From NCBI GenBank assembly GCA_023257495.1, contig JALRCC010000188.1:1-23229 (forward strand): a stretch of 23,229 nt of DNA. Reading direction: 5' to 3'. Below the pieces are notes generated by a model, which saw only the letters and a list, made by a program, of their open reading frames with translations, was not told where the DNA came from and searched no databases. A program made the position numbers and the translations under genes. Below are positions 1 through 7,960 of this stretch, piece by piece; position 1 is the first letter of the stretch, and the number at the start of each line of letters is the position of its first letter. The DNA comes from Rugosibacter sp. (GTDB lineage: Bacteria; Pseudomonadota; Gammaproteobacteria; Burkholderiales; Rhodocyclaceae).

Positions 1-657
1 CTTTACCCGAGCTTGTTGCGCAGGCGTCTCGGTAGGAATGGAACCAATCATGCGGCTCCAGGCAAAAGGGGAAATGCAGTTGGAACGTGAGTTATAACGA
101 CGCATATCCAGCGCAATGGATTTGGACAAGGCGGCAACTCCCAGCTTGGCTGCGGAATAGTTGGACTGACCCAGATTACCAATCAGACCGGAAGTGGATG
201 TCATGTGCACATACGAGCTGCTTTCCTGATTGCGAAAATGCTCGGCTGCGGCACGGCTGACATAAAAGGCACCATTCAAATGCACATCAATCACGGCATG
301 CCATTGTTCTTCGGTCATCTTGTGAAACATCACATCGCGCAAAATACCGGCGTTATTCACCACGCTATCAATGCGCCCGAAGTTATCCAGCGCACATTCA
401 ATAATCCGATGAGCACTAGCCCATGAGGCGACGCTTTCATAATTGGCAACCGCCTGGCCACCCTTGGCGATGATCTCCTGCACCACACTTTCGGCTGGCG
501 TCTGATCGCTGCCCGAACCATCGGTTGCACCACCCAGATCATTCACCACGACGCGCGCGCCCTCTGCTGCCATCAACAAGGCGATATCACGGCCAATACC
601 CCGACCCGCCCCTGTAACCACCACCACTTTGTCCTGCATCATCCCCTGCTCACTCAT
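1..657 (-). CDS. Short-chain dehydrogenase, MFE-2/(3R)-hydroxyacyl-CoA dehydrogenase-like (partial, C-terminus off the left edge)
   Basis: I translated this gene directly; 219 codons are present and the frame is still open at base 1. The N-terminal Rossmann motif TGAGRGIG, the following VVNDLGG, the NNAG motif (in VVNNAGILRD) and the catalytic YSAAK with an upstream TSTSG serine are all intact, so this should be an active NAD(P)-dependent SDR. The NDLGG and NAGILRD signatures match the dehydrogenase domain of multifunctional enzyme type 2, which oxidises (3R)-hydroxyacyl-CoA. The start at 657 is preceded by AGGAG at a good distance. It is the last gene of the minus-strand run visible here, 86 bases after the citryl-CoA-lyase-like gene, and would fit a beta-oxidation-like step. 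The substrate is not determinable. Confidence 0.9.
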   Translation of the reverse strand, partial: MSEQGMMQDKVVVVTGAGRGIGRDIALLMAAEGARVVVNDLGGATDGSGSDQTPAESVVQEIIAKGGQAVANYESVASWASAHRIIECALDNFGRIDSVVNNAGILRDVMFHKMTEEQWHAVIDVHLNGAFYVSRAAAEHFRNQESSSYVHMTSTSGLIGNLGQSNYSAAKLGVAALSKSIALDMRRYNSRSNCISPFAWSRMIGSIPTETPAQQARVK

Positions 658-743
658 TTTGTTTCTCCTGGCCAATTAAATTGAATAACTGTTTTAAAAA
701 TACCTGTTCATGCAAGTCTCAACTCAGCCTTGCCAACCCCGAA

Positions 744-1529
744 TCAAGTTTGCGGACGCAAATGTGCACTGGCTTCTTCTTCCATGCGCTGCCAGATTTC
801 GATTGCCATCGGGTTTTGGCTTTCTTCTAGAATGTGCCCAACCAGCCCCACCGCGCGCGCCATCACGCCCAAGCCCCGCACGATCTTCCAGGGAAAGCCA
901 AACTCGCAGCAGATCGCACCTATCGCACCGGTTGCGTTGATGGGCAGGGATTTACCCGCCGCATGCTCAGCCTCGCGGCCAATTGCCTGCATCAGCGCGA
1001 CATAACGGCCAGACAGCCCGTTTTCGGTAGCGAGTTGAAATAGCCTGGGTGTACGTGGATCCATCGGCTTATGCAACGGGTGCCCCAGTCCCGGAATAAT
1101 CGCCCCTGCCAGACGCATTTTGCTCACCGTCTCTTTGGCTATGGCGTCCAGATCCACCTCACCGGTGCCTGGAGGCAATGCCTCGTACAGCATTTTTGCG
1201 GCTGTTTCCATGCTGCCGACAAACACCGTGCCCAGGCCACACAAGCCTGCGGCAACGGCTGCCTGCAGAGACTCTGGTGCCCCTGCGTAAGTCAAACGTG
1301 CAGCCAGAGCACTGGGAGTGATGCCGTGCTCAACCAAGGTCACGATCAACGCATTGAACATGACAGACTCTCGCGGGGTGGGCATACGTGCAGTCAGCTC
1401 TAAAAATGCCATATCCCCAAAATTCAGCTTGCCCAGGATTTCACTCGGCAAATCGCGGCCATGCACATTGATTTGATCCGGTGTGCTCCAGGCAATGTTC
1501 GAACGTATTGGCTTTTGTTTTCTGCTCAT
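744..1529 (-). CDS. Citryl-CoA lyase / citrate synthase-like protein with altered catalytic residues
   Basis: This 261-residue protein has the short citrate-synthase fold of citryl-CoA lyases. The GLGHPLHKPMDPR block (residues about 148-159) carries the histidine that corresponds to citrate synthase His320, and the ARAVGLVGHILEE segment (about 224-236) is the usual C-terminal CoA/carboxylate-binding region. By eye, the position of His274 (normally in GPLHGLA) is Cys97 in AGLCGLG, and the position of Asp375 is Asn/Ala in PINATGA (196-202), so two of three classical catalytic residues are missing. I chose ATG at 1529 because AGGAG lies 8 bases upstream; the GTG at 1538 is too close to it. Known family members cleave or form citryl-CoA, but the substitutions and the aromatic-catabolic setting suggest a different C-C lyase or condensation reaction (inference). 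Confidence 0.8.
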   Translation of the reverse strand: MSRKQKPIRSNIAWSTPDQINVHGRDLPSEILGKLNFGDMAFLELTARMPTPRESVMFNALIVTLVEHGITPSALAARLTYAGAPESLQAAVAAGLCGLGTVFVGSMETAAKMLYEALPPGTGEVDLDAIAKETVSKMRLAGAIIPGLGHPLHKPMDPRTPRLFQLATENGLSGRYVALMQAIGREAEHAAGKSLPINATGAIGAICCEFGFPWKIVRGLGVMARAVGLVGHILEESQNPMAIEIWQRMEEEASAHLRPQT

Positions 1530-1630
1530 CCCATCCACTCCTTATGCTTTTTTTATTGATCAACCAGAAAGCTTGTCCTGCCGATCGAAAACTCTTTGTA
1601 TTTTTTATATTTTCACAATGTGTGCTTTGC

Positions 1631-1675
1631 CAAAATTTTGGGGATGGAGCCAACACACTCCACCCCCAAATTTTG
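1631..1675. terminator. Long stem-loop between iorB and the citryl-CoA-lyase-like gene
   Basis: Arms at 1631-1649 and 1658-1675 pair over about 17 bases with one mismatch or bulge, around an 8-base loop. The outer part is A/T-rich (AAAATTTT) and the inner part G/C-rich (GGGG with GGAG). It sits in a 247-base gap (1530-1776) that is otherwise free of recognisable genes. On the minus strand the last arm ends in AATTTTGG with no long T-run, so it is a weak match to an intrinsic terminator. It could be an attenuator, an mRNA-stabilising structure or a dispersed repeat. Confidence 0.5.
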
Positions 1676-1776
1676 TCTGAACTATCCGTACCAGCTGCCC
1701 TTCTTTTCTTTAGCGATAGGTCAATCAACCTGGCACTGACAGAAAACATGGCAGCATAAATAGCCTCACTGCACAA

Positions 1777-3381
1777 TCAGGCAGGTTTGATACGCTGCTC
1801 TTCAGCATCAAGAAAAGCCCGCATTGCCGGGGCAGAGCCAGCTTCTTTAGCCAGCAGGGCAAGGGCTTTACTGCCCAGGGTATCCATATTGCCACCGGCT
1901 TTTACCAAACGTTCGATGCGTGCCAAACCTTCGTCCAGAAAAATCCAGAAGTCATTCAAGGCATCGGTGCGCACACGGCCATATCCTTTAACGATCCGCC
2001 CCGCATCCGCTGCCAGCGCACCCAACTGCGGACTCTTTTTAAGATTTGCCACAATCGCGGCTTCCCAGCGTGCCAGCAGGGCTTGCTCATGACCATAGCG
2101 GCGCGAGCTGCGGCGCAGGCATCTGAGCATGGAAATACCCCGCATGGTGGCGTACCCGAAAAAGCCATTGGTGTTCATCCGGATCGGAAACTTCAGGGTA
2201 TCAAAATCGGATTTGAACAAGCGCCCCACTTTTTCGACCAAACTCGCAACGGGTGCAGGCAAACCACCAAGAATCTGCTCCATATCCGGCACCAAATAAT
2301 CGGTGACAACAAAGCGCTGACCTTCGGTCACACCAAAATCCTGCTTGATCCGCTCAAACCGCTCTGGTCGGGTTTTAAGCTGGGCAACGCGCGCACCATC
2401 TTCGTAAGTCATCCAGTTGGACAAATGCTGTGCATAGGCTTCCACTAGATTGGCATCAGCACCTGGCTGCTTGGCCATTTGGGCAACACGCGCCAAAAAG
2501 TCTTCGGCATACTGGGTATCTTGATAATCCATCAGGCGGTACAAGGCCTCGGCCAGAATCAAATGCATGCGCGGGCCGTAGGTGAGTGCCGCATGCGAAA
2601 GCAGACGATCGTAATCCTTGCGCTGAGTCTCGCTCAACCGTCCTTGCCGCTGGCGTGCCAGTTCGGCACCATCAACAGTGGCTTGGCCCTCGACCATCAT
2701 GCGTGGCAAGGTACCATCCTTGACACGGTTATAGCCAATATCAAAGGCTGCAATGCTGGCTTTGACATTCACTTCCGACTCACGTATCGCCTCATGAAAC
2801 GGCTCACGGGGCAAATCAAATGCGGGAGAAGCAATGGCCGCACCCAGCAACAAGGCATTACTTGTTAAAGCGGGCAGACCCGCTTCCAATACCAAACGTT
2901 GCGCATCCACCACGTTGTGGCGATCAGGGGCGAGTTCAGCCACAGCACGCGCGATGATGGAAGAATCGTAAATACCGCCTTCTGCCGGCATTTTTTCCAT
3001 CGTGGTCAAATAGCGCGTACTGTTGCCGATGATGCTACACGTGGGCGAAGCAAAGCCGCCAAATACCAGGCGACCTAACTCCAATAGCTCCTGACCGATG
3101 AGCAAATCCACGTCGCCCGGTGTAGCAAACACTGAAGGAATCGGCGTTTTTCCCTGACCAGGAATGGCTTCGCAGTAGTAAGTCACGGTGCCCGCGCGTT
3201 GCGAGAGGCCAAGTAAGCCAATGCTGGTCGCGCGCCAGCCTGCGTTCAGCAGACCATGCACGAGCCAATCACTCAATACGCCTCCCCCTTGGCCACCCAC
3301 CGTGCCAATGAGAATACGCTTGGCGCGGGGACGGTCTGCTGAGATGGTTGCGGTTGATACAGTCGTCGTTGCGGTATTCAT
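1777..3381 (-). CDS. iorB: Indolepyruvate:ferredoxin oxidoreductase-like beta subunit, long form
   Basis: This 534-residue protein is far longer than a stand-alone IorB (about 200 residues). Residues about 20-215 are the gamma-type domain of 2-oxoacid:acceptor oxidoreductases, recognisable by IGTVGGQGGG near the N-terminus and SQRAGTVTY. The remaining roughly 300 residues form a separate helical C-terminal domain, probably the one catalogued as DUF6537 in proteobacterial IorB proteins. The start codon follows the iorA stop with a single base between them, so the two are surely co-translated and form one complex. The family oxidatively decarboxylates aryl-2-oxoacids to aryl-acetyl-CoA. The actual substrate is unknown. 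Confidence 0.87.
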   Translation of the reverse strand: MNTATTTVSTATISADRPRAKRILIGTVGGQGGGVLSDWLVHGLLNAGWRATSIGLLGLSQRAGTVTYYCEAIPGQGKTPIPSVFATPGDVDLLIGQELLELGRLVFGGFASPTCSIIGNSTRYLTTMEKMPAEGGIYDSSIIARAVAELAPDRHNVVDAQRLVLEAGLPALTSNALLLGAAIASPAFDLPREPFHEAIRESEVNVKASIAAFDIGYNRVKDGTLPRMMVEGQATVDGAELARQRQGRLSETQRKDYDRLLSHAALTYGPRMHLILAEALYRLMDYQDTQYAEDFLARVAQMAKQPGADANLVEAYAQHLSNWMTYEDGARVAQLKTRPERFERIKQDFGVTEGQRFVVTDYLVPDMEQILGGLPAPVASLVEKVGRLFKSDFDTLKFPIRMNTNGFFGYATMRGISMLRCLRRSSRRYGHEQALLARWEAAIVANLKKSPQLGALAADAGRIVKGYGRVRTDALNDFWIFLDEGLARIERLVKAGGNMDTLGSKALALLAKEAGSAPAMRAFLDAEEQRIKPA

Positions 3382-3382
3382 A

Positions 3383-5548
3383 TTAGGCAGCTTCCTTGCT
3401 GGTTAAGGGAGTATGGACGGCGGGACGACCGACCATGAGACGAGACACGCTGGCCTTGATTTTTTCCAGCCAGCCAGCATTTTCAATTTTGGTGACCTTG
3501 AAGAACGAAGGACATAACTGCGCAGCCGTCGTGATTTCACCGCACACGCCACACCCCACGCAGGTGGTATCAATGGCGGCAATCGGCGCAGTACGCAAGC
3601 TGTTCGGCCCTTCTTTCAACGTCAAGGAGGGGCAGCCATTAAAGCGGATACACGCATGGTCACCCACGCAAACTTCCGAATCTACACCCAAGCGGTCGAT
3701 TTCCACCCGTTCGCCTGCTTTAATGGCTTTGTCACGCTCCGGCTTGACGCGGCGTTGCTTTTGCAGCTGGCATTCAGCTTCAGAAATCAGCACACGCACT
3801 TTCGGAATCTTGGTGTCCCGTCGGTAGCGCGTCATGATCTCGTTGAACGCCTTGAAGTCATAGGGATTCACCCGCTCGACATCCTTGACGCCCATGCCCC
3901 GGAAGGTGTTTTCGATACTCATGTTAGAACCCACGTCTTCCCCTGTCATCAATTTGCCGACGTTGGGGTTTTCGTGTGCACCGGTCATGGCGGTCCATTT
4001 GTTGTCCGCCACGATATAAATCGCATCTTGCCGGTTGTAGATGGCATTGGCCGCAGAGGTATTGAATGCGCTGTGCCACAGCGTGCCATCACCTACGACC
4101 GATACGTTTTGCTGTTGTGATAAGGCCGAGATGCCTGCTGCGGCTGCCAGCCCCCCGCCCATACCCATGTTGGAATCGGCCATGCCGAATGGTGCATAAG
4201 CGGCCATGCCATAACAACCCACATCGCCACCATGCCATTCTCTTTGTCCGGTTTTATATTCCTCGATCTTCATGTTGGCAAAAATCGGCCGCTCGGGGCA
4301 ACCCGTGCAAAAGGTCGGAATCCGTGGCGGCACAGGCGCGGGGAAAAGGCTCACGGCCTGGCTCTTCCTGGCAAGCACTTCGCCCAGGGTTGCAGTCGGG
4401 CTCAAGCCCAGTTCAGGCATGGCTTCGGCAATGAACCTGGCCAAGGGCTGGGCTACGCGATCAGGCAGCAATTCACCATATTTCGGGATAATGTCATGGC
4501 CATAAAACTTGGTCGTGATGCCACGCTTTTGCATCAATGTGCGCATCTGCATTTCCAGCAACTCAGGCTGCCCCTCTTCAACCAGCAGCACATGGCTCTT
4601 GTCTTGGATGAAGTTGGCAATTTGATCATCGTTTAGCGGATGGATGACGTTGAGCTGCAGAAGTTGCAGGCGTGAATCCATCTCGCCATACTCGTCCGCC
4701 AAACCCAGCAGACTTAACAAACGCATGGTGGTGTTAAAAGTGGTGCCATGGGTAATGACGCCCACCTTGGCATTCTCATGTCCAAAGTATTCGTTGAGTT
4801 TTCGCTCAACCACAAGACGTGAAGCAGTCGGCAGGCGACTTTCAAAACGCGCCGACTCCTGGTTATACGAGTTGGGCGGGAATGGGAAAGTTGCCGGGTT
4901 GCGCTTGAAGTCAACGGCCTTGTCGTTGGTGTTGATCTTGGCCATGACGTTATCACCCACTGTCACGCGTGCATTGCAGTGTGACAATTGCGGACGCACC
5001 AGCACGGCGACAACCGATTGGCTATCGCGCGAAATATCCATCCCCTCTTTGACCATACGATGCAGCACTTGCGAGTCACCACGTGAATCAATGACGATAA
5101 TGCCGGATTTAACGCCCCAAGCCAGAGTACGCTGCAATACCGAGGTGCTCGATCCGCCGTAATCTTCACCGACGACGATCATGGCACCGTCCTTGACACC
5201 GATCTGCGAGACGTGATCGACCACGTCCTGGCCCACGCCATTGCCCAGCACCTTCCAGGTCACAGCGCCCCGCACGGGGCCATAGACCGAGGTTGTCAGC
5301 AAGGCAGCAGCAGCCATTTCATTGCTGGACGTCTCAAAAAAGATGCCATATTTTTTGAGCACCGTCTCGTAGGCATCCGCCGCCGCATCCATCACATTGG
5401 CCACCGGCGAGCCGGGATAGCCGCCGATATAGCTGATGCCGGATTCGAGCAGTGCCTTTAATACCACCAGCGCGCCATCACCATAGAGTGTGTCGCCGTG
5501 TTTTCCTTCCAGTTCTGCAATTTGTTCGGATGCGTAAGAATGTGCCAT
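3383..5548 (-). CDS. iorA: Indolepyruvate:ferredoxin oxidoreductase-like alpha subunit (TPP enzyme with ferredoxin-like C-terminus)
   Basis: This 721-residue protein has an N-terminal pyrimidine-binding domain (GGYPGSPVANVMDA near residue 40), a CTGCPERP motif typical of IorA near residue 420, and the TPP/Mg motif GDGTLWHS followed by NKWTAMTGA. The C-terminal 100 residues contain cysteines suited to Fe-S clusters (CVGCGVCG, then CPSFF, and an earlier CVGDHAC/GCP group). It should be the catalytic thiamine-diphosphate subunit passing electrons to ferredoxin or another carrier. An RBS GAGGAG precedes the ATG at 5548. It is separated by 151 bases from the upstream crotonase gene, so a secondary promoter is possible. 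Family membership is clear, while substrate assignment to indolepyruvate is only by homology. Confidence 0.92.
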   Translation of the reverse strand: MAHSYASEQIAELEGKHGDTLYGDGALVVLKALLESGISYIGGYPGSPVANVMDAAADAYETVLKKYGIFFETSSNEMAAAALLTTSVYGPVRGAVTWKVLGNGVGQDVVDHVSQIGVKDGAMIVVGEDYGGSSTSVLQRTLAWGVKSGIIVIDSRGDSQVLHRMVKEGMDISRDSQSVVAVLVRPQLSHCNARVTVGDNVMAKINTNDKAVDFKRNPATFPFPPNSYNQESARFESRLPTASRLVVERKLNEYFGHENAKVGVITHGTTFNTTMRLLSLLGLADEYGEMDSRLQLLQLNVIHPLNDDQIANFIQDKSHVLLVEEGQPELLEMQMRTLMQKRGITTKFYGHDIIPKYGELLPDRVAQPLARFIAEAMPELGLSPTATLGEVLARKSQAVSLFPAPVPPRIPTFCTGCPERPIFANMKIEEYKTGQREWHGGDVGCYGMAAYAPFGMADSNMGMGGGLAAAAGISALSQQQNVSVVGDGTLWHSAFNTSAANAIYNRQDAIYIVADNKWTAMTGAHENPNVGKLMTGEDVGSNMSIENTFRGMGVKDVERVNPYDFKAFNEIMTRYRRDTKIPKVRVLISEAECQLQKQRRVKPERDKAIKAGERVEIDRLGVDSEVCVGDHACIRFNGCPSLTLKEGPNSLRTAPIAAIDTTCVGCGVCGEITTAAQLCPSFFKVTKIENAGWLEKIKASVSRLMVGRPAVHTPLTSKEAA

Positions 5549-5565
5549 GATGTTTACTCCTCTAG

Positions 5566-5594
5566 ATATTATTGTTGCGCATCAATCTGTTCAC
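5566..5594 (-). promoter_or_regulatory. Possible internal sigma-70-type promoter upstream of iorA
   Basis: Read on the minus strand, GTGAAC (5589-5594) and TAATAT (5566-5571) are separated by exactly 17 bases. Both elements match the consensus only partly (3/6 and 4/6). The 151-base gap upstream of iorA, in a run where most genes nearly touch, makes a separate promoter plausible. Confidence 0.28.
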
Positions 5595-5625
5595 TGCTCA
5601 TTGTCCATGTCTTTTGAATCCGGGC

Positions 5626-5643
5626 CACTTTCGGCACTTTCGG
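5626..5643. repeat. Tandem 9-base repeat upstream of iorA
   Basis: The nonamer CACTTTCGG occurs twice back to back (5626-5634 and 5635-5643) in the non-coding gap between the crotonase gene and iorA. It lies about 65-85 bases upstream of the start site expected from the candidate promoter, where an activator site would be expected. It may also be chance. Confidence 0.4.
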
Positions 5644-5699
5644 GAGAGATGCCGCACCGTCCCACCAACGCCGACTTTTCATGGAACATGGTAAGCACA

Positions 5700-6488
5700 T
5701 TAACGCCCCTGAAACTTGGGCGGACGCTTCTCGCCAAAAGCTTTCAAGCCTTCTTTTTGATCTTCTGTCGTAATCAGGAAAGCCATGGATAAAGCCTCAA
5801 CATCCATGAACGCATCAAACGGCATGCGCAGTGCATCGCGCAAGGCTTTTTTTGCCAAGCTATGCGCTACCGTCGGTCCGTCAGCCAGCTGATCGGCGAT
5901 CTTTTGCGCTTGGCTGGTCAATTCAGCGGCGGGGACCGTCCAGTTATACAAACCAATATCGGTTGCCTCTTGGGCGGCCAAGGTTTTATTTAACAGCACG
6001 ATTTCTTTTGCCCGCGTCATGCCCACGCGATGCGCCAGAAAATACAGTGCACCCGAATCCGGCATCGCGCCAATTTTGCCAAATGCCGGAATAAACGATG
6101 CTTCTTCGCTGGCCAGCACCAAATCTGCCGCCATCACCAAGCTAATGCCCGCACCGGCTGCCGGGCCGTTCAGCACAGCCAGCACAGGTTTGTCGAGCAT
6201 GACGATGGCACGAATCAAGGGCCGCATTTCGATATCCAGAAAATGCAGCACTTCACTGGGCGAGTGATTTTTGAAAATGGATTTCAAATCTCCCCCGGCG
6301 CAAAACACCGGGCCTTCGCCAGTGAGTGACACAGCACGTATTGCCGGATCACGCGCAGCTTCAGCAAAGGCACCGGACAAGGCACGCACGCAGGCGGCAT
6401 CTAAGGCATTGCGCACGTGAGGGCGCGTGATGCAGATTTCCATCACACCACCCCGGCGAGAAACAGCAATTGTTTGCTCTTGATTCAT
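5700..6488 (-). CDS. Crotonase-fold enoyl-CoA hydratase/isomerase, PaaG-like
   Basis: The protein has 262 residues, the normal length for the family, with the oxyanion-hole motif VFCAGGDLKS (61-70) and the second oxyanion region NGPAAGAGISL (107-117). The two glutamates of true enoyl-CoA hydratases are absent (by-eye alignment: Ser and Phe). Asp144 in the motif MPDSG is present, matching the single catalytic aspartate of PaaG and related delta3-delta2-enoyl-CoA isomerases. I therefore read it as an isomerase rather than a hydratase. It is 15 bases downstream of the other crotonase gene, with GGAAAG as RBS, and is clearly in the same operon. The acyl group it handles is not evident. Confidence 0.87.
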   Translation of the reverse strand: MNQEQTIAVSRRGGVMEICITRPHVRNALDAACVRALSGAFAEAARDPAIRAVSLTGEGPVFCAGGDLKSIFKNHSPSEVLHFLDIEMRPLIRAIVMLDKPVLAVLNGPAAGAGISLVMAADLVLASEEASFIPAFGKIGAMPDSGALYFLAHRVGMTRAKEIVLLNKTLAAQEATDIGLYNWTVPAAELTSQAQKIADQLADGPTVAHSLAKKALRDALRMPFDAFMDVEALSMAFLITTEDQKEGLKAFGEKRPPKFQGR

Positions 6489-6503
6489 TGGTCAGCTTTC
6501 CGT

Positions 6504-7304
6504 TCAGGGATTTTTGAAGTTAGGCGTTTCTTTCGCCTTGAAAGCACGCACGGCTTCGGCATGATTAGCCGTACGGAAAGTCAGCCCTTCCAAACCCAGC
6601 GATGCATCAATGACCTGATTCAAAATCATGCGTAAATACAGATTCACTGATCGCTTGGTCATCTCTATCCCCAAGCGCGGGCCATTGGCCATACGTTCAG
6701 CAAAGGCGTAGGTGCGCGCTGCCAGTTCAGCTGCAGGCACTGCGTAATTCACCAGGCCGATTTCGGCGGCTTGCTTGCCCGTGAGCGGATCACCCGTCAT
6801 GAGATATTCTTTTGCGCGGTTAGGGCCAATCAGCAAAGGCCAAATGATCGCACCCCCATCTCCTGCGGCCACGCCGACCGAGACGTGTGAATCGGCAATT
6901 TTCGCGGCTTCATCCATGAAGCTCACATCGGCAAACAACCCCAGCGTTGCGCCCAGACCCATGGCAGCACCATTGATCATGGAAATAACAGGCTGCCGCG
7001 CATCAATCAGCGCGCGTAAAACCTCAACGCCTTCACGCAAGACCTTGCTGTAATCGTCCCCATTCCCATCGCTCAGCACCTTGATCCAGTCAAGATCGCC
7101 CCCGGCACAAAACGCACGGCCCGCAGGATCACCGGTTAAAACAATAGCGCCAATAGTTTCATCCATCGCTGCCTCGCGCAAAGCCTGGGGCAACTCTTCA
7201 TGCATGAAAGCATCGACCGCATTGCGTTTTTCAGGCGAACTCAGTTTGATGGTAAGAATTGCGCCTTTGCGTTCAAGAATCAACCGCTGATATTTTTTGC
7301 TCAT
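6504..7304 (-). CDS. Crotonase-fold enoyl-CoA hydratase/isomerase family protein
   Basis: This 266-residue crotonase-fold protein has the first oxyanion-hole motif AFCAGGDLDW (64-73) and NGAAMGLGATLGL (111-123). In a by-eye alignment with rat enoyl-CoA hydratase, Glu144 becomes Thr and Glu164 becomes His, so classical hydratase chemistry is unlikely. An aspartate, Asp149 in AAGDGG, sits close to the PaaG aspartate but is shifted by one residue. Such AGDGG proteins are common among poorly characterised bacterial enoyl-CoA hydratase/isomerase annotations. GGGAGAGAGG precedes the ATG at 7304. It follows the UbiX gene after a 59-base A/T-rich gap. The reaction is unknown. Confidence 0.87.
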   Translation of the reverse strand: MSKKYQRLILERKGAILTIKLSSPEKRNAVDAFMHEELPQALREAAMDETIGAIVLTGDPAGRAFCAGGDLDWIKVLSDGNGDDYSKVLREGVEVLRALIDARQPVISMINGAAMGLGATLGLFADVSFMDEAAKIADSHVSVGVAAGDGGAIIWPLLIGPNRAKEYLMTGDPLTGKQAAEIGLVNYAVPAAELAARTYAFAERMANGPRLGIEMTKRSVNLYLRMILNQVIDASLGLEGLTFRTANHAEAVRAFKAKETPNFKNP

Positions 7305-7363
7305 GCCTCTCTCCCAAGTGAATTTAAATTTTTTTTAAAAAAACCTTACCGCATTTAAAAGCT

Positions 7364-7960
7364 CTACTCTCCCGTTGACACTTGCGCTGGCCCGTTCCAT
7401 CGCTTCATGCCCGGCACATCAATATTGAATTGATCCAGTACGCGTCCTGCCATTTGGGTGACCGCATCATCCAGAGAACAAGGCCCAAGATAAAATGAGG
7501 GTACAGGCGGCATGATGATGGCACCGGCTTCTGTGGCTAACGTCATGTTGCGCAAGTGGATCAAATTCAACGGCGCTTCACGCGTTACCAACACCAGCTT
7601 GCGTCTCTCTTTTAACGTGACATCAGCCGCGCGGGTAATCAAATTGCTGCTCGCCCCATGCGCAATGGCCGACAAGGTATTCATCGAGCACGGAATCACG
7701 ACCATGCCTGAGGTACGAAACGAGCCACTGGCAATGGATGCGCCAATGTCCTTGTTGCTGTGCACCTGCGTTGCCAATGATTCAAACGTCTCGCGCGACT
7801 CGTTTAACTCTAGCTTTGCAGTGAGCACAGCGGCAGCAGACAATACCAGGTGCGTCTCCCATCCTTCCACCTGCTTGAGCAATTGCAACAAGCGCAAACC
7901 GAGCAGGGAACCAGACGCACCACTGACGGCAACGATCAGCCGTTGCCGAGTGTCACTCAT
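7364..7960 (-). CDS. ubiX: UbiX-type flavin prenyltransferase (hydroxyarylate decarboxylase subunit B)
   Basis: The 198-residue protein has the flavoprotein fold of UbiX/Pad1: GASGSLLGLRLL (14-25), the SMNTLSAIAHG block, and the TREAPLNLIHLRNM segment with the conserved REAP arginine. The family attaches a dimethylallyl group to FMN to make prenylated FMN, the cofactor of UbiD enzymes. Its start overlaps the stop of the second flavoprotein gene by ATGA, and the UbiD-like gene lies 1.6 kb upstream in the same operon, so it most likely serves that decarboxylase rather than ubiquinone synthesis. AGGAAAA precedes the ATG. It corresponds to the B subunit (VdcB/ShdB) of non-oxidative hydroxyarylate decarboxylases. 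Confidence 0.93.
   Translation of the reverse strand: MSDTRQRLIVAVSGASGSLLGLRLLQLLKQVEGWETHLVLSAAAVLTAKLELNESRETFESLATQVHSNKDIGASIASGSFRTSGMVVIPCSMNTLSAIAHGASSNLITRAADVTLKERRKLVLVTREAPLNLIHLRNMTLATEAGAIIMPPVPSFYLGPCSLDDAVTQMAGRVLDQFNIDVPGMKRWNGPAQVSTGE

Noticed and set aside
1441..1776. Minus-strand open frame of 111 codons covering the iorB/lyase gap
   Set aside because: It runs across the stem-loop into the lyase gene in another frame, has no domain, and has no RBS that would set it apart. I treat the gap as non-coding.
4644..5162. Open frame of 172 codons on the plus strand
   Set aside because: It is antisense to iorA, is low in recognisable domains, and has no RBS or operon context.
7329..7343. 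T8A7 tract between ubiX and the crotonase gene, as a terminator
   Set aside because: There is no G/C stem before it on the minus strand, so it is not an intrinsic terminator. It is only an A/T-rich spacer, possibly part of a promoter.
7364..7960. UbiX and UbiD as ubiquinone biosynthesis genes
   Set aside because: The D-type zinc-ribbon subunit and the aromatic operon context point to a catabolic hydroxyarylate decarboxylase.
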